From Janthinobacterium sp. SUN073 (GTDB lineage: Bacteria; Pseudomonadota; Gammaproteobacteria; Burkholderiales; Burkholderiaceae_D), in assembly GCF_030397665.1 (NCBI RefSeq), contig NZ_JAPUBT010000020.1, positions 1-39,893 of the forward strand: a stretch of 39,893 bases of DNA, written 5' to 3'. Made by a program: the position numbers and the translations under genes. Below the pieces are notes generated by a model that saw nothing but the letters and a program-made list of their open reading frames with translations, did not search any database and was not told the origin of the DNA. Of this stretch, positions 8,098-15,498 are shown in pieces; positions within the stretch are counted from its first letter, which is position 1, and every line of letters starts with the position of its first letter.

Positions 8098-9177
8098 ATG
8101 TCCAGTCAGACCAATCTCAGCCGGCGCCGCTTCGGCGGCTTGCTGGCCGCCACCTTGGGGGCGGCAGGCACACCGGCATGGGCGGCGGCCGCACAAGGGA
8201 AGGGCAAACGCATGCAACAGCCACACGCATTGATCAAACCGGCGCGCCTGCGCGACGGCGACTTGGTCGCCATCATCGCACCGGGCGGCTTTACGGATGA
8301 GGACGCCATCTCCAAGGCTCAGCGCAATATCGAATCGCTGGGCTTGCGTGCCAGCCTGGGCGCCAATATCCGCGCCGTGCACGGCAATTATGCGGGCACG
8401 GTGCGGCAGCGTCTCGACGATCTGCACGCGGCGTTCCGCGACCCGGACGTCAAGGCGATCTGGGCCATCCGTGGCGGCTCCGGCTGCATTTCGCTGCTGG
8501 CGCTGCTCGACTATGCCTTGATCCAGCGCAACCCGAAAGTGCTGATCGGCTATTCCGACATCACGGCCCTGCACCTGGCCATCGCCAGCCAGACGGGCCT
8601 GGTGACCTTCCACGGCCCCGTGGCCTCGTCCACGTTTTCCGAGTACACGGTGACGCAGCTGCAAAACGTGCTGATGACGCCGCAAGACAGCTACACGATC
8701 CCGATGGCGCTGGAGAATCACCGCCGCGCGCAGACGCAGCCGAATTTCGCCATCCGCACCGTGCATGGCGGCCAGGCGACGGGACGCTTGACGGGCGGCA
8801 ACCTGTGCATGGTCAGCGCTCTGGCCGGCACGCCGTATGCGGCCGATTTCCGCGAGCGCATCCTTTTCCTCGAAGAAATCAATGAAGTGCCCTACCGCAT
8901 CGACAGGATGTTATGCCAGCTCGACCTGTCCGTAGGGTTCAAGCACGCGGCGGCCCTGATGCTGGGCATTTTCGAGCATTGCGAGGCGGCCGAGGGCGAC
9001 ACTGCGCTGAGCCTCGACGCTACCCTGGGCCAGCATTTGCAGCCTTTACGCGTGCCGGCCGTCAGCGGCTATTCGTTTGGCCACATCCGTCACCAGTGCA
9101 CGCTACCGATGGGCATATTGGCGACCCTGGATGCGGACCGGCAAACCTTGACCTTGCTGGAGCCGGCCGTCTGCTAG
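8098..9177 (+). CDS. ldcA: L,D-carboxypeptidase (muramoyltetrapeptide carboxypeptidase, peptidase S66) with Tat-like leader
   Basis: Removes the terminal D-Ala from the murein tetrapeptide in peptidoglycan recycling. S66 catalytic parts are present: nucleophile Ser153 in IGYSDIT, the glutamate in FLEEINEVPYRIDRML, and the histidine in SFGHIRHQCTLPMG. I choose the ATG at 8098, preceded by AGGAAAGGG, which gives a 359-residue protein beginning with a twin-arginine-like leader (SRRRFGG, hydrophobic core, AWA). An in-frame ATG at 8212, itself preceded by a good AAGGGAAGGG sequence, would give a leaderless protein of about 321 residues, like the cytoplasmic E. coli enzyme. Both starts may be used. 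An upstream in-frame start at 8050 lies inside the terminator and is unlikely. Specificity for murein rather than another peptide is inferred from the family. Confidence 0.9.
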   Translation: MSSQTNLSRRRFGGLLAATLGAAGTPAWAAAAQGKGKRMQQPHALIKPARLRDGDLVAIIAPGGFTDEDAISKAQRNIESLGLRASLGANIRAVHGNYAGTVRQRLDDLHAAFRDPDVKAIWAIRGGSGCISLLALLDYALIQRNPKVLIGYSDITALHLAIASQTGLVTFHGPVASSTFSEYTVTQLQNVLMTPQDSYTIPMALENHRRAQTQPNFAIRTVHGGQATGRLTGGNLCMVSALAGTPYAADFRERILFLEEINEVPYRIDRMLCQLDLSVGFKHAAALMLGIFEHCEAAEGDTALSLDATLGQHLQPLRVPAVSGYSFGHIRHQCTLPMGILATLDADRQTLTLLEPAVC

Positions 9178-9262
9178 CGCACGGTGCAGCAGGGCGATTG
9201 TCAGTATGCTAGTGTGATAAGGCGTGGCACGAGGCCGCGCCGACTTCTTCACCGCACCCGAC

Positions 9263-10156
9263 ATGATCAACCGCCACGCCAGTACCTACATCCTCAGCCA
9301 TCCGCTGGCCTTCGTGCTGCAGGTGTTGAAGGCTTTCCGCGCCAACCAGGGCTTGCTGCTGGCGGGCGCCGTCGCGTACTACTCGCTGCTGTCCATCGTG
9401 CCCCTGCTGATGCTGGTGGTGGTGGCCCTGTCGCACGTGATCGCGCAGGACGAATTGCTGCAAACAATCGGCCATTACCTGGAGTGGCTGGTGCCGGGAC
9501 AATCGAAGGCCATCGTGGGCGAGATCGCGCATTTTCTCGACAACCGGGGCGTGATCGGCTGGCTGCTGCTGCTGACCATGCTGTTTTTCAGCTCGCTGGC
9601 GTTTACCGTGCTGGAAAACGCCATGAGCGTGATTTTCATCCACCGCGTCGCCATCCGCCGCCGCCATTTCCTCATTTCCGCCGTGCTGCCGTACTGCTAC
9701 ATCCTGTGCCTGGGTGTGGGTATCCTGCTCATCACCGTGGTGGCGGGCGGCCTGCAGGTGATGGGCGAGGAAAGCGTGCGCTTCCTGCGCCACGACTGGG
9801 GCCTGGAAGGCGTGTCCGGCGTGCTGCTGTATTTGCTGGGGCTGGGGGGGGAAATCCTCGTGCTCAGCTCGATTTACCTGGTCATGCCGGTGGGACGATT
9901 ATCGATCACGCATGCGCTGATCGGCGGCGTGACGGCGGCCCTGCTGTGGGAAATCGCCCGCCATGTGCTGGTCTGGTATTTTTCCACCTTGTCGCAGGTC
10001 AACGTCGTGTATGGCTCGATGACGACGGCCATCGTCGTCATGTTCAGCCTGGAAATCGGCGCCACCCTGCTGCTGCTGGGCGCGCAAGTGATTTCCGAAT
10101 ATGAAAGAGTGGCCCGTGGCGGCGAAGAGGACAAGCCGCTGGCGCTAAGGACTTGA
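9263..10156 (+). CDS. YihY/BrkB family inner-membrane protein
   Basis: A 297-residue polytopic membrane protein of the YihY/BrkB (UPF0761) family, often misnamed ribonuclease BN. The N-terminal amphipathic segment with FRANQGLLLAGAVAYYSLLSIVPLL and the later LLWEIARHVLVWYFSTLSQVNVVYGSM segment are the family signatures. About six hydrophobic helices are visible. The frame is open to a GTG at 9224, but the ATG at 9263 fits the family's usual N-terminus better. The molecular function is unknown for the family. A run of eight G (9844-9851) lies within the coding sequence. The gene is separated by about 85 bp from the upstream carboxypeptidase gene, and a relation between the two is not evident. 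Confidence 0.88.
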   Translation: MINRHASTYILSHPLAFVLQVLKAFRANQGLLLAGAVAYYSLLSIVPLLMLVVVALSHVIAQDELLQTIGHYLEWLVPGQSKAIVGEIAHFLDNRGVIGWLLLLTMLFFSSLAFTVLENAMSVIFIHRVAIRRRHFLISAVLPYCYILCLGVGILLITVVAGGLQVMGEESVRFLRHDWGLEGVSGVLLYLLGLGGEILVLSSIYLVMPVGRLSITHALIGGVTAALLWEIARHVLVWYFSTLSQVNVVYGSMTTAIVVMFSLEIGATLLLLGAQVISEYERVARGGEEDKPLALRT

Positions 10157-10169
10157 TTTAAAAAGGTTG

Positions 10170-10198
10170 TTGCGTCGCACAAAAAGCTGTGCTATACT
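10170..10198 (+). promoter_or_regulatory. Strong sigma70-type promoter with operator-like spacer
   Basis: TTGCGT (10170-10175) and TATACT (10193-10198) are separated by exactly 17 bp. The spacer contains an interrupted inverted repeat, GCACA-N6-TGTGC (10177-10192), fitting a repressor or activator site between the two hexamers. Transcription would begin near 10205. No annotated protein gene lies downstream on this strand before the terminator at 10441. Confidence 0.75.
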
Positions 10199-10336
10199 CC
10201 GTTCAGTGATTGAGGTTTGGCAACAAATCATCTCACCATCCAGTTTCAGCGCGGCGACCGACAGGTGTAATGTTGATGGCGTGACAGAGCGAAGAGTGGA
10301 TTTTGTAATTCCGGATACGTTGGTCGATTTACACTT

Positions 10337-10404
10337 GGAGTCACCATGCAGATAGCATGGGAGTCCGAAAATCAGGAGGCACTTTGCAGATAGCACTGGC
10401 GTCC
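10337..10404 (+). repeat. Two tandem 30-nt modules (38-nt period)
   Basis: Module 1 (10337-10366) and module 2 (10375-10404) match at 24 of 30 positions, with an 8-nt linker. The invariant parts are GGAG at the start, CAC, TGCAGATAGCA in the middle and GTCC at the end. The differences fall mostly in the stem positions and in the codon after GCA, which suggests divergence under constraint rather than a recent duplication. Confidence 0.7.
10346..10393 (+). CDS. Candidate 15-residue micropeptide 1 (MQIA- type)
   Basis: ATG at 10346 is preceded by GGAG with an ideal 5-nt spacing and is followed by 14 sense codons and TAG, giving MQIAWESENQEALCR. The start codon is inside the stem of the module-1 hairpin, which could gate initiation. 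It overlaps the start of micropeptide 2 by 10 bases in another frame. There is no known family; translation is inferred only from the ribosome-site geometry and from the duplication of this geometry in module 2. Confidence 0.35.
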   Translation: MQIAWESENQEALCR

Positions 10405-10428
10405 ATGACACGATTAAAGCATTGGTAA
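10384..10428 (+). CDS. Candidate 14-residue micropeptide 2 (TTG start, MQIA- type)
   Basis: TTG at 10384 follows GGAGG with the same spacing as in module 1 and reads (M)QIALASMTRLKHW before TAA. The first four residues repeat those of micropeptide 1 (Met-Gln-Ile-Ala), and the terminator begins 12 bp later. The non-ATG start and small size make this speculative. The matching codons CAG ATA GCA after both starts are the best argument. Confidence 0.28.
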   Translation: MQIALASMTRLKHW

Positions 10429-10440
10429 TACATTGGAACG

Positions 10441-10466
10441 AAGCCCGCGCTAGCGGGCTTTTTTTT
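10441..10466 (+). terminator. Intrinsic terminator of the small transcript
   Basis: AAGCCCGC (10441-10448) and GCGGGCTT (10453-10460) form a perfect 8-bp stem with a 4-nt loop, running into eight T (10459-10466). It is a very strong terminator for the transcript starting near 10205. Confidence 0.9.
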
Positions 10467-10496
10467 CGTCTATTGAAAACCCAGCGGCGTAACCCC

Positions 10497-10524
10497 GGGG
10501 TCGTACCCTGCAGGGTACGACCCC
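10497..10524. repeat. Perfect 28-bp palindrome between convergent transcripts (REP-like)
   Basis: GGGGTCGTACCCTG (10497-10510) is followed directly by its exact reverse complement (10511-10524). An outer arm AACCCC (10491-10496) can pair with GGGGTT (10537-10542), so a larger hairpin forms between the small-RNA terminator and the stop codon of the acyl-CoA dehydrogenase. GGGGTC...GACCCC palindromes are, from memory, frequent dispersed intergenic repeats in Oxalobacteraceae. It may also stop transcription of the minus-strand operon. Confidence 0.65.
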
Positions 10525-10541
10525 AGTATTTGCCCTGGGGT

Positions 10542-11669
10542 TTATAGGGCCCGCGCAATCAAAATCTTCTGAATATCGCTGGTCCCCTCATAAATCTGGC
10601 ACACGCGCACGTCGCGGTAGATGCGTTCGACGGGGAAGTCGGATACATAACCGTAGCCGCCGTGCACCTGGATGGCGTCCGAGCATACTTTTTCCGCCAT
10701 TTCCGACGCAAACAGCTTGGCCATGGCCGCTTCCTTCAGGCAGGGCAGGCCCGCATCTTTCATGGCCGCCGCGTGGCGGATCAGCTGGCGCGCAGCTTCG
10801 ATTTGCGTGGCCATGTCGGCCAGGCGGAATTGCACGGCCTGGTGTTCATAAATGGGTTTGCCGAAACTTTCGCGTTCGCGCGCATAGCTCAAGGCCGCTT
10901 CGTACGCGGCGCGCGCCATGCCCACGGCTTGCGAAGCGATGCCGATGCGTCCGCCTTCCAGGCCGGACAGGGCGATCTTGTAGCCTTGCCCTTCTTCGCC
11001 GATCAAATTTTCCACCGGGATGCGGCAGTTGTCGAACAGGATCTGTGCCGTGTCCGACGAGTGCTGGCCCATCTTCTGTTCCAGTCCCGCCACGATGTAG
11101 CCGGGTGTATTCGTCGGTACCCAGAAGGCGCTGATGCCGCGCTTGCCCGCCGCCTTGTCGGTGACGGCCATGACGATGGCCACGTCCGCATACTTGCCGC
11201 TGGTAATGAATTGCTTGGTGCCATTGATGACGTAGTCATTGCCGTCGCGCGTGGCCGTGGTGCGCAGTGCCGAGGCGTCGCTGCCCGTGTGCGGCTCCGT
11301 CAGGCAAAACGCCCCCAGCATGGCGCCTTGCGCCAGCGGACGCAGCCACTGTTCTTTCTGTGCATCGTTGGCGTACATCATGGCGATGCTGCACACGGGG
11401 CAATTATTCACGGAAATGATGGTCGAGGTGCCGCCATCGCCGGCGGCGATTTCTTCCAGCACCAGGGCCAGCGACACGTAGTCGAGGCCGGCGCCACCGA
11501 GCGCTTCCGGCACGGCCACGCCAAAGGCGCCCAGCGCGGCCAGTTCCTGCAATTCTTCCTTGGGGAAATGATGTTCCTTGTCCCAGCGGGCCGCATTGGG
11601 CGCCAGGCGCTCGCGCGAAAAACTGCGCAGCGCTTCCTGGATCATCGATTGTTCTTCATTGAGTATCAT
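10542..11669 (-). CDS. Acyl-CoA dehydrogenase (short/branched-chain type)
   Basis: A 375-residue FAD-dependent acyl-CoA dehydrogenase that introduces the alpha,beta double bond into an acyl-CoA. The FAD/substrate signature AFCLTEPHTGSDASALRTTA is at about residues 122-141, and QVHGGYGYVSDFPVERIYRD is near the C-terminus. The likely catalytic base is Glu361 in IYEGTSDIQ, the position used by short- and medium-chain enzymes. It is the last gene of the minus-strand catabolic cluster, 38 bp after the SDR gene. Butyryl- or 2-methylbutyryl-CoA are plausible substrates given the branched-chain context, but the sequence does not decide. Confidence 0.93.
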   Translation of the reverse strand: MILNEEQSMIQEALRSFSRERLAPNAARWDKEHHFPKEELQELAALGAFGVAVPEALGGAGLDYVSLALVLEEIAAGDGGTSTIISVNNCPVCSIAMMYANDAQKEQWLRPLAQGAMLGAFCLTEPHTGSDASALRTTATRDGNDYVINGTKQFITSGKYADVAIVMAVTDKAAGKRGISAFWVPTNTPGYIVAGLEQKMGQHSSDTAQILFDNCRIPVENLIGEEGQGYKIALSGLEGGRIGIASQAVGMARAAYEAALSYARERESFGKPIYEHQAVQFRLADMATQIEAARQLIRHAAAMKDAGLPCLKEAAMAKLFASEMAEKVCSDAIQVHGGYGYVSDFPVERIYRDVRVCQIYEGTSDIQKILIARAL

Positions 11670-11707
11670 GGACGTCGTCTCGTATATTTTTATAGTGGAT
11701 GCGGGAA

Positions 11708-12376
11708 TTACCAGGCGATGGGCTTGCCATCGTAATTGCGAAACACGGCCTTGTCCGTGGCCGGCAGGCTGGCCAGCGTGGCGCGGATGCCGGCTGCGCT
11801 TTCCTCTGGCGAAATATCCGCGCCGGCGCCGCCCATGTCCGTGCGCACCCAGCCCGGGTGGAAGGCCACGCAGCTGACGCCTTGCGGGCCATGCACGAGG
11901 CTAGTATCGATCAGCACGGAATTCAAGGCGGCCTTGCTGGCGCGGTACAGCGAACCGCTGGGGTTGCCCCGCTCGCTCAGGGAGCCCATGTGCGAGGACA
12001 GCACGGCGAGTTTCCCTTTTGCAGATGCCAGCAGCGGCGCCAGGATCGGCAGCAGCCGCATGGCCGCCAGCACGTTCGTGTGCATGACGGCATCGAAATC
12101 TTCTTGCGTGGGGGAACCGTCGTGACGGGGGCCATACACGCCCGCGTTGAGAATGGCTACGTCGAGCTTTTCATCGTCGAGCTTCCAGCCCAGGGCGGCG
12201 CAGCCTTCCACATCCGTCACGTCGAGCTGGTGCGCTTCCACGCCCAGTTGCTTGAGGGCATCGCACGCGTCCGGCGTGCGCGCCGTGGCGATGACACGCC
12301 AGCCAGCGTGGCGGTATTGACGGACGAGCTCGTGGCCGATGCCGCGCGAGGCGCCGATGATCAATGCGGTAGGCAT
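11708..12376 (-). CDS. SDR family NAD(P)-dependent oxidoreductase
   Basis: A 222-residue classical short-chain dehydrogenase/reductase. The dinucleotide motif GASRGIG is at residues 8-14, NAG follows in AILNAGVYG, and the active site shows Ser in LSSHMGS and YxxxK in YRASK. I start at the ATG at 12376, preceded by GGGAGAAAACAC, because the frame further upstream has no plausible protein character and this start places the Rossmann motif at the N-terminus. It lies between a thiolase and an acyl-CoA dehydrogenase in one orientation. A role as hydroxyacyl-CoA or ketone reductase in the pathway is possible, but the substrate is unknown. Confidence 0.9.
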   Translation of the reverse strand: MPTALIIGASRGIGHELVRQYRHAGWRVIATARTPDACDALKQLGVEAHQLDVTDVEGCAALGWKLDDEKLDVAILNAGVYGPRHDGSPTQEDFDAVMHTNVLAAMRLLPILAPLLASAKGKLAVLSSHMGSLSERGNPSGSLYRASKAALNSVLIDTSLVHGPQGVSCVAFHPGWVRTDMGGAGADISPEESAAGIRATLASLPATDKAVFRNYDGKPIAW

Positions 12377-12453
12377 GTGTTTTCTCCCTGGAATGAATGA
12401 AAGGGCGCGCCCCTGGCCATGATTGTCCGTGCGCGCCCGTGCTTCAATGCAGC

Positions 12454-13650
12454 TTATACCAGTTCGATCGCCATCGCCGTCGCTTCGCCGCCGCCGATGC
12501 ACAGGGCCGCCACGCCGCGCTTGCCGCCGGTTTTTTTCAGGGCGCCCAGCAGGGTGACAATGATGCGCGCGCCCGAGGCGCCGATCGGGTGGCCCAGCGC
12601 GCACGCGCCGCCGTGGATGTTGATCTTGCTGTGCGCAATGTCGAGGTCGTGCATGGCGGCCATCGGCACGGCCGCGAACGCTTCATTGATCTCGAACAAG
12701 TCCACCGTGCTGCTGCTCCAGCCCGTTTTCGCGTACAGCTTCTTGATGGCGCCGATGGGGGCCGTGGTGAATTCGTTCGGCGCCTGCGCGTGCGTGGCGT
12801 GGCCGTGGATCTTGGCGATGACGGTGCAGCCGAGCTTTTTCGCCGTCGATTCGCGCATCAGCACCAGGGCTGCCGCGCCATCGTTGATCGACGAAGACGA
12901 GGCGGCCGTGATGGTGCCGTCCTTCTTGAACGCCGCCTTCAAGGTCGGAATTTTTTCCAGGCGGGCCTTTTGCGGGCCTTCATCGATGCTGACGATGGTG
13001 TCGCCGCCGCGGCCGGAGACGGTCACGGGCACGATTTCCCATTCGAAACTGCCATCCTTGGTGGCCGCTTGCGCGCGTTTCACCGATTCGATGGCAAACG
13101 CATCCTGCGCTTCGCGCGTGAAGCTGTACTGGCTGGCGCACTCTTCGGCAAACGTGCCCATCGAGCGGGCATTGCCCTTTTCATCGCGGCTGTAGGCATC
13201 TTCCAGGCCATCCATCATCATGTGGTCATAGATCATGCCGTGGCCGATGCGGTAGCCGCCGCGCGCCTTCGGCACCAGGTAGGGGGCGTTGGTCATCGAT
13301 TCCATGCCGCCCGCCACCACCACGTCGGCGCTGCCGGCGAGCAAGGTGTCATGTGCGAACATGGTCGTTTGCATGGCCGAGCCGCACATTTTCGACAGGG
13401 TTACGGCGCCCGTGGAATCGGGCAGGCCAGCCTTGCGCAAGGCTTGGCGCGCGGGCGCCTGGCCCTGGCCGGCCATCAGGCAATTGCCGAAAAACACGTG
13501 TTCCACGGCATCCGGCGCCACGCCGGACCGTTCGACGGCGGCGCGGATGGCCACGGCGCCCAGGTCGCTGGCGGTGACATTGGCAAAATCGCCCTGGAAG
13601 GCGCCCATGGGGGTGCGCGCGGCACCGACGATTACGACTGGATCATTCAT
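12454..13650 (-). CDS. Acetyl-CoA C-acyltransferase (thiolase)
   Basis: A 398-residue thiolase that cleaves 3-ketoacyl-CoA (or acetoacetyl-CoA) to acetyl-CoA, or runs the reverse condensation. The nucleophile is Cys89 in LSKMCGSAM, the histidine is His354 in GGACALGHPIGASGARI, and the second cysteine is Cys384 in CIGGGEATAM. Length and motifs are standard for the degradative/biosynthetic thiolase family. The ATG is preceded by GGAG (7 nt) and overlaps the end of aceK by 8 bp, which indicates translational coupling. In this operon it would finish leucine or short-chain acyl-CoA degradation by splitting acetoacetyl-CoA. Confidence 0.95.
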   Translation of the reverse strand: MNDPVVIVGAARTPMGAFQGDFANVTASDLGAVAIRAAVERSGVAPDAVEHVFFGNCLMAGQGQAPARQALRKAGLPDSTGAVTLSKMCGSAMQTTMFAHDTLLAGSADVVVAGGMESMTNAPYLVPKARGGYRIGHGMIYDHMMMDGLEDAYSRDEKGNARSMGTFAEECASQYSFTREAQDAFAIESVKRAQAATKDGSFEWEIVPVTVSGRGGDTIVSIDEGPQKARLEKIPTLKAAFKKDGTITAASSSSINDGAAALVLMRESTAKKLGCTVIAKIHGHATHAQAPNEFTTAPIGAIKKLYAKTGWSSSTVDLFEINEAFAAVPMAAMHDLDIAHSKINIHGGACALGHPIGASGARIIVTLLGALKKTGGKRGVAALCIGGGEATAMAIELV

Positions 13651-15445
13651 GTTGGATCTCCGGTTGGGGGTGGAAAGGTGCTTGCTTACAAAAACGCAGG
13701 TGCTGCGGATACGGGAAGACGTCCTCGATATGGCCGTCTTCGATGCGCTGCTTGCGCGCCTGCCAGTATTGCGCCGTCAGCAGGTCGGCATGGTGCTGCA
13801 TGAAATATTTACGGATGCGGGGATTGCCCAGCAGGAAGGTGCCGAATTGTTCGGGAAACACATCGTGCTTGCCGACGGGATACCACGGTTCGGCCGACAT
13901 TTCTTCCTCCTCCGTGCGGGCTTGCGGGATGACGCGGAACTGGCAATCGGTGATGTACTCGATTTCATCGTAATCGTAAAAAACGACACGCTGATGACGG
14001 GTCACGCCAAAGTTTTTATACAGCATGTCGCCCGGGAAAATATTCGCCGCCACCAGTTCCTTGATGGCGTTGCCGTACTCGACGATGGCGTGTTCGACCA
14101 GATCATCGCGGCCTTCCTTTTCGGCATTGCTCAGCCACATGTTCAGCGGCACCATGCGCCGCTCGATGTACAGGTGGCGGATGATGATCTGCTCGTGGTC
14201 TTCCTCGACCAGCGAGGGAGCGAACTGTTTCAGCTCGGCCAGCAATTCCGCAGAAAAGCGGGCGCGGGGAAAGGCCACGTTGGAATACTCGAGCGTGTCG
14301 GCCATGCGGCCCACTCTGTCGTGGTGTTTCACCAGCAAGTACTTTTGCTGGACTTGCGCGCGCGTGGTTTCCTTCGGAGGAGGAAAGAAATCCTTGATGA
14401 CCTTGAAGACATAGGGAAACGACGGCAGGGCAAACACCAGCATCACCAGGCCACGGATGCCGGGCGCGCTTTCAAAGTGGTCCGAGGAGTGTTTCAGATG
14501 CTGCAGGTAGTCGCGGTAAAACAGCGTCTTGCCCTGTTTTTGCAGGCCCAGTATCGTATAGATTTCGCTGCGCGGTTTGCGCGGCAGCAAGCTGCGCAGG
14601 AATTGCACATAGGCCGACGGCACTTCCATATCGACCAGGAAGTAGGCACGCGTAAACGAAAACAGCACGGCGATCTGCTGCTGCTCGAACAGTACCGTAT
14701 CGAGCACCAGCTTGCCGTGGCGGTTGTGCAGGATGGGCACGACAAACGGATATTCACGGTTGCCGTTGATGCCCTTGCCCACCAGATAGGCGCCCTTGTT
14801 GCGGTAGAACAAACTGGTCAAGACCTGGAGCTGGTGGTTCGGCTCGATCCGGTCGCCGCCGAACAGCTGCTGCAGGCGCGCTTCCACCTGGGCCACGTCA
14901 CGCTCCAGGTCGGCAAATGCGCAGTCCAGCTGGAAGTTGCCCAGCATGCGCGTCAGGGTGTGCCGCAAGCCATCCTTGCCCGGGTAGTACACGCGATAGG
15001 TGGGCACCGGGTCTTGCGTCTCGATGTATTCCGTGGAAACGACGGGACGCACGAAAATATAGTCGTTATTGAAATAAGTGCGGTGCAGGATGTTGCAGCA
15101 GACGGAATTGAAGAAGGTTTCCGCCAGTTCCGGCTGCTTGTGCTCCGTCAGCATGCCGATGTAGTGCAGCTTGAGTTCGCGCCACACTTCGTCGCTCAAC
15201 TCCGACTCTTCGTACTCATCTTCGAGCATCTGCACGCATTCCTGCACGCGCTTGTCATAAAAGTCGATGCGTTCGCGGGCCGCCGTCTGTGCCGCGCTCC
15301 AGGCGCCTTGCTCGAAATACCGCTTGGCGTGCTGGCTCGTTTCACGGAACAGACGGTAATGCTTGTCAAAGCCGTCGCGGATGGTGCGCGCGATATCGAA
15401 TGCAATCTGGGAAGAGAGCAATTTGGGGAAGGCAATTTGCGTCAT
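13643..15445 (-). CDS. aceK: Isocitrate dehydrogenase kinase/phosphatase
   Basis: A 600-residue bifunctional enzyme that phosphorylates and dephosphorylates isocitrate dehydrogenase to direct carbon between the TCA cycle and the glyoxylate bypass. The N-terminal regulatory half (LKLHYIGMLTEHKQPELAETFFNSVCCNILHRTYFNNDYIFVRP) and the kinase half (PLNMWLSNA, then NFGVTRHQRVVFYDYDEIEYITDCQFR with the metal-binding DYDE) are clearly AceK. In E. coli aceK follows aceBA; here it sits inside an acyl-CoA-degradation operon between ivd (53-bp gap) and a thiolase (8-bp overlap). This position links acetyl-CoA-producing catabolism to the bypass switch. Confidence 0.97.
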   Translation of the reverse strand: MTQIAFPKLLSSQIAFDIARTIRDGFDKHYRLFRETSQHAKRYFEQGAWSAAQTAARERIDFYDKRVQECVQMLEDEYEESELSDEVWRELKLHYIGMLTEHKQPELAETFFNSVCCNILHRTYFNNDYIFVRPVVSTEYIETQDPVPTYRVYYPGKDGLRHTLTRMLGNFQLDCAFADLERDVAQVEARLQQLFGGDRIEPNHQLQVLTSLFYRNKGAYLVGKGINGNREYPFVVPILHNRHGKLVLDTVLFEQQQIAVLFSFTRAYFLVDMEVPSAYVQFLRSLLPRKPRSEIYTILGLQKQGKTLFYRDYLQHLKHSSDHFESAPGIRGLVMLVFALPSFPYVFKVIKDFFPPPKETTRAQVQQKYLLVKHHDRVGRMADTLEYSNVAFPRARFSAELLAELKQFAPSLVEEDHEQIIIRHLYIERRMVPLNMWLSNAEKEGRDDLVEHAIVEYGNAIKELVAANIFPGDMLYKNFGVTRHQRVVFYDYDEIEYITDCQFRVIPQARTEEEEMSAEPWYPVGKHDVFPEQFGTFLLGNPRIRKYFMQHHADLLTAQYWQARKQRIEDGHIEDVFPYPQHLRFCKQAPFHPQPEIQHE

Positions 15446-15498
15446 AGTTGTGCTCGCATGAATGGCTCATCACCCAGTCGATAACCGCGCGCCCGTGC

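Larger units (their letters stand above)
10205..10466 (+). ncRNA. Unrecognised small transcript with tandem 30-nt modules
   Basis: A strong promoter at one end and a strong intrinsic terminator at the other define a transcript of about 260 nt with no conventional gene in it. The 3' half holds two tandem 30-nt modules (10337-10366 and 10375-10404, 24 of 30 positions identical). Each has GGAG, a start codon and the core TGCAGATAGCA. The first folds as a perfect 6-bp hairpin (CCATGC, loop AGATA, GCATGG). The RNA has at least five GGA triplets in 130 nt, so a CsrA-binding RNA is one possibility; an mRNA for micropeptides is another. I recognise no Rfam family in it. Exact ends are inferred from the promoter and terminator. 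Confidence 0.6.

Noticed and set aside
10157..10541. Possible tRNA, 6S RNA or riboswitch
   Set aside because: There is no cloverleaf or TTC loop, no 6S-like central bubble that I can recognise, and no downstream gene for a riboswitch to control, so I left it as an unassigned transcript.
12397..15484. Long plus-strand frames (468 and 731 residues) opposite thiolase and aceK
   Set aside because: They mirror two unmistakable enzymes on the minus strand, and their composition is that of antisense shadows.
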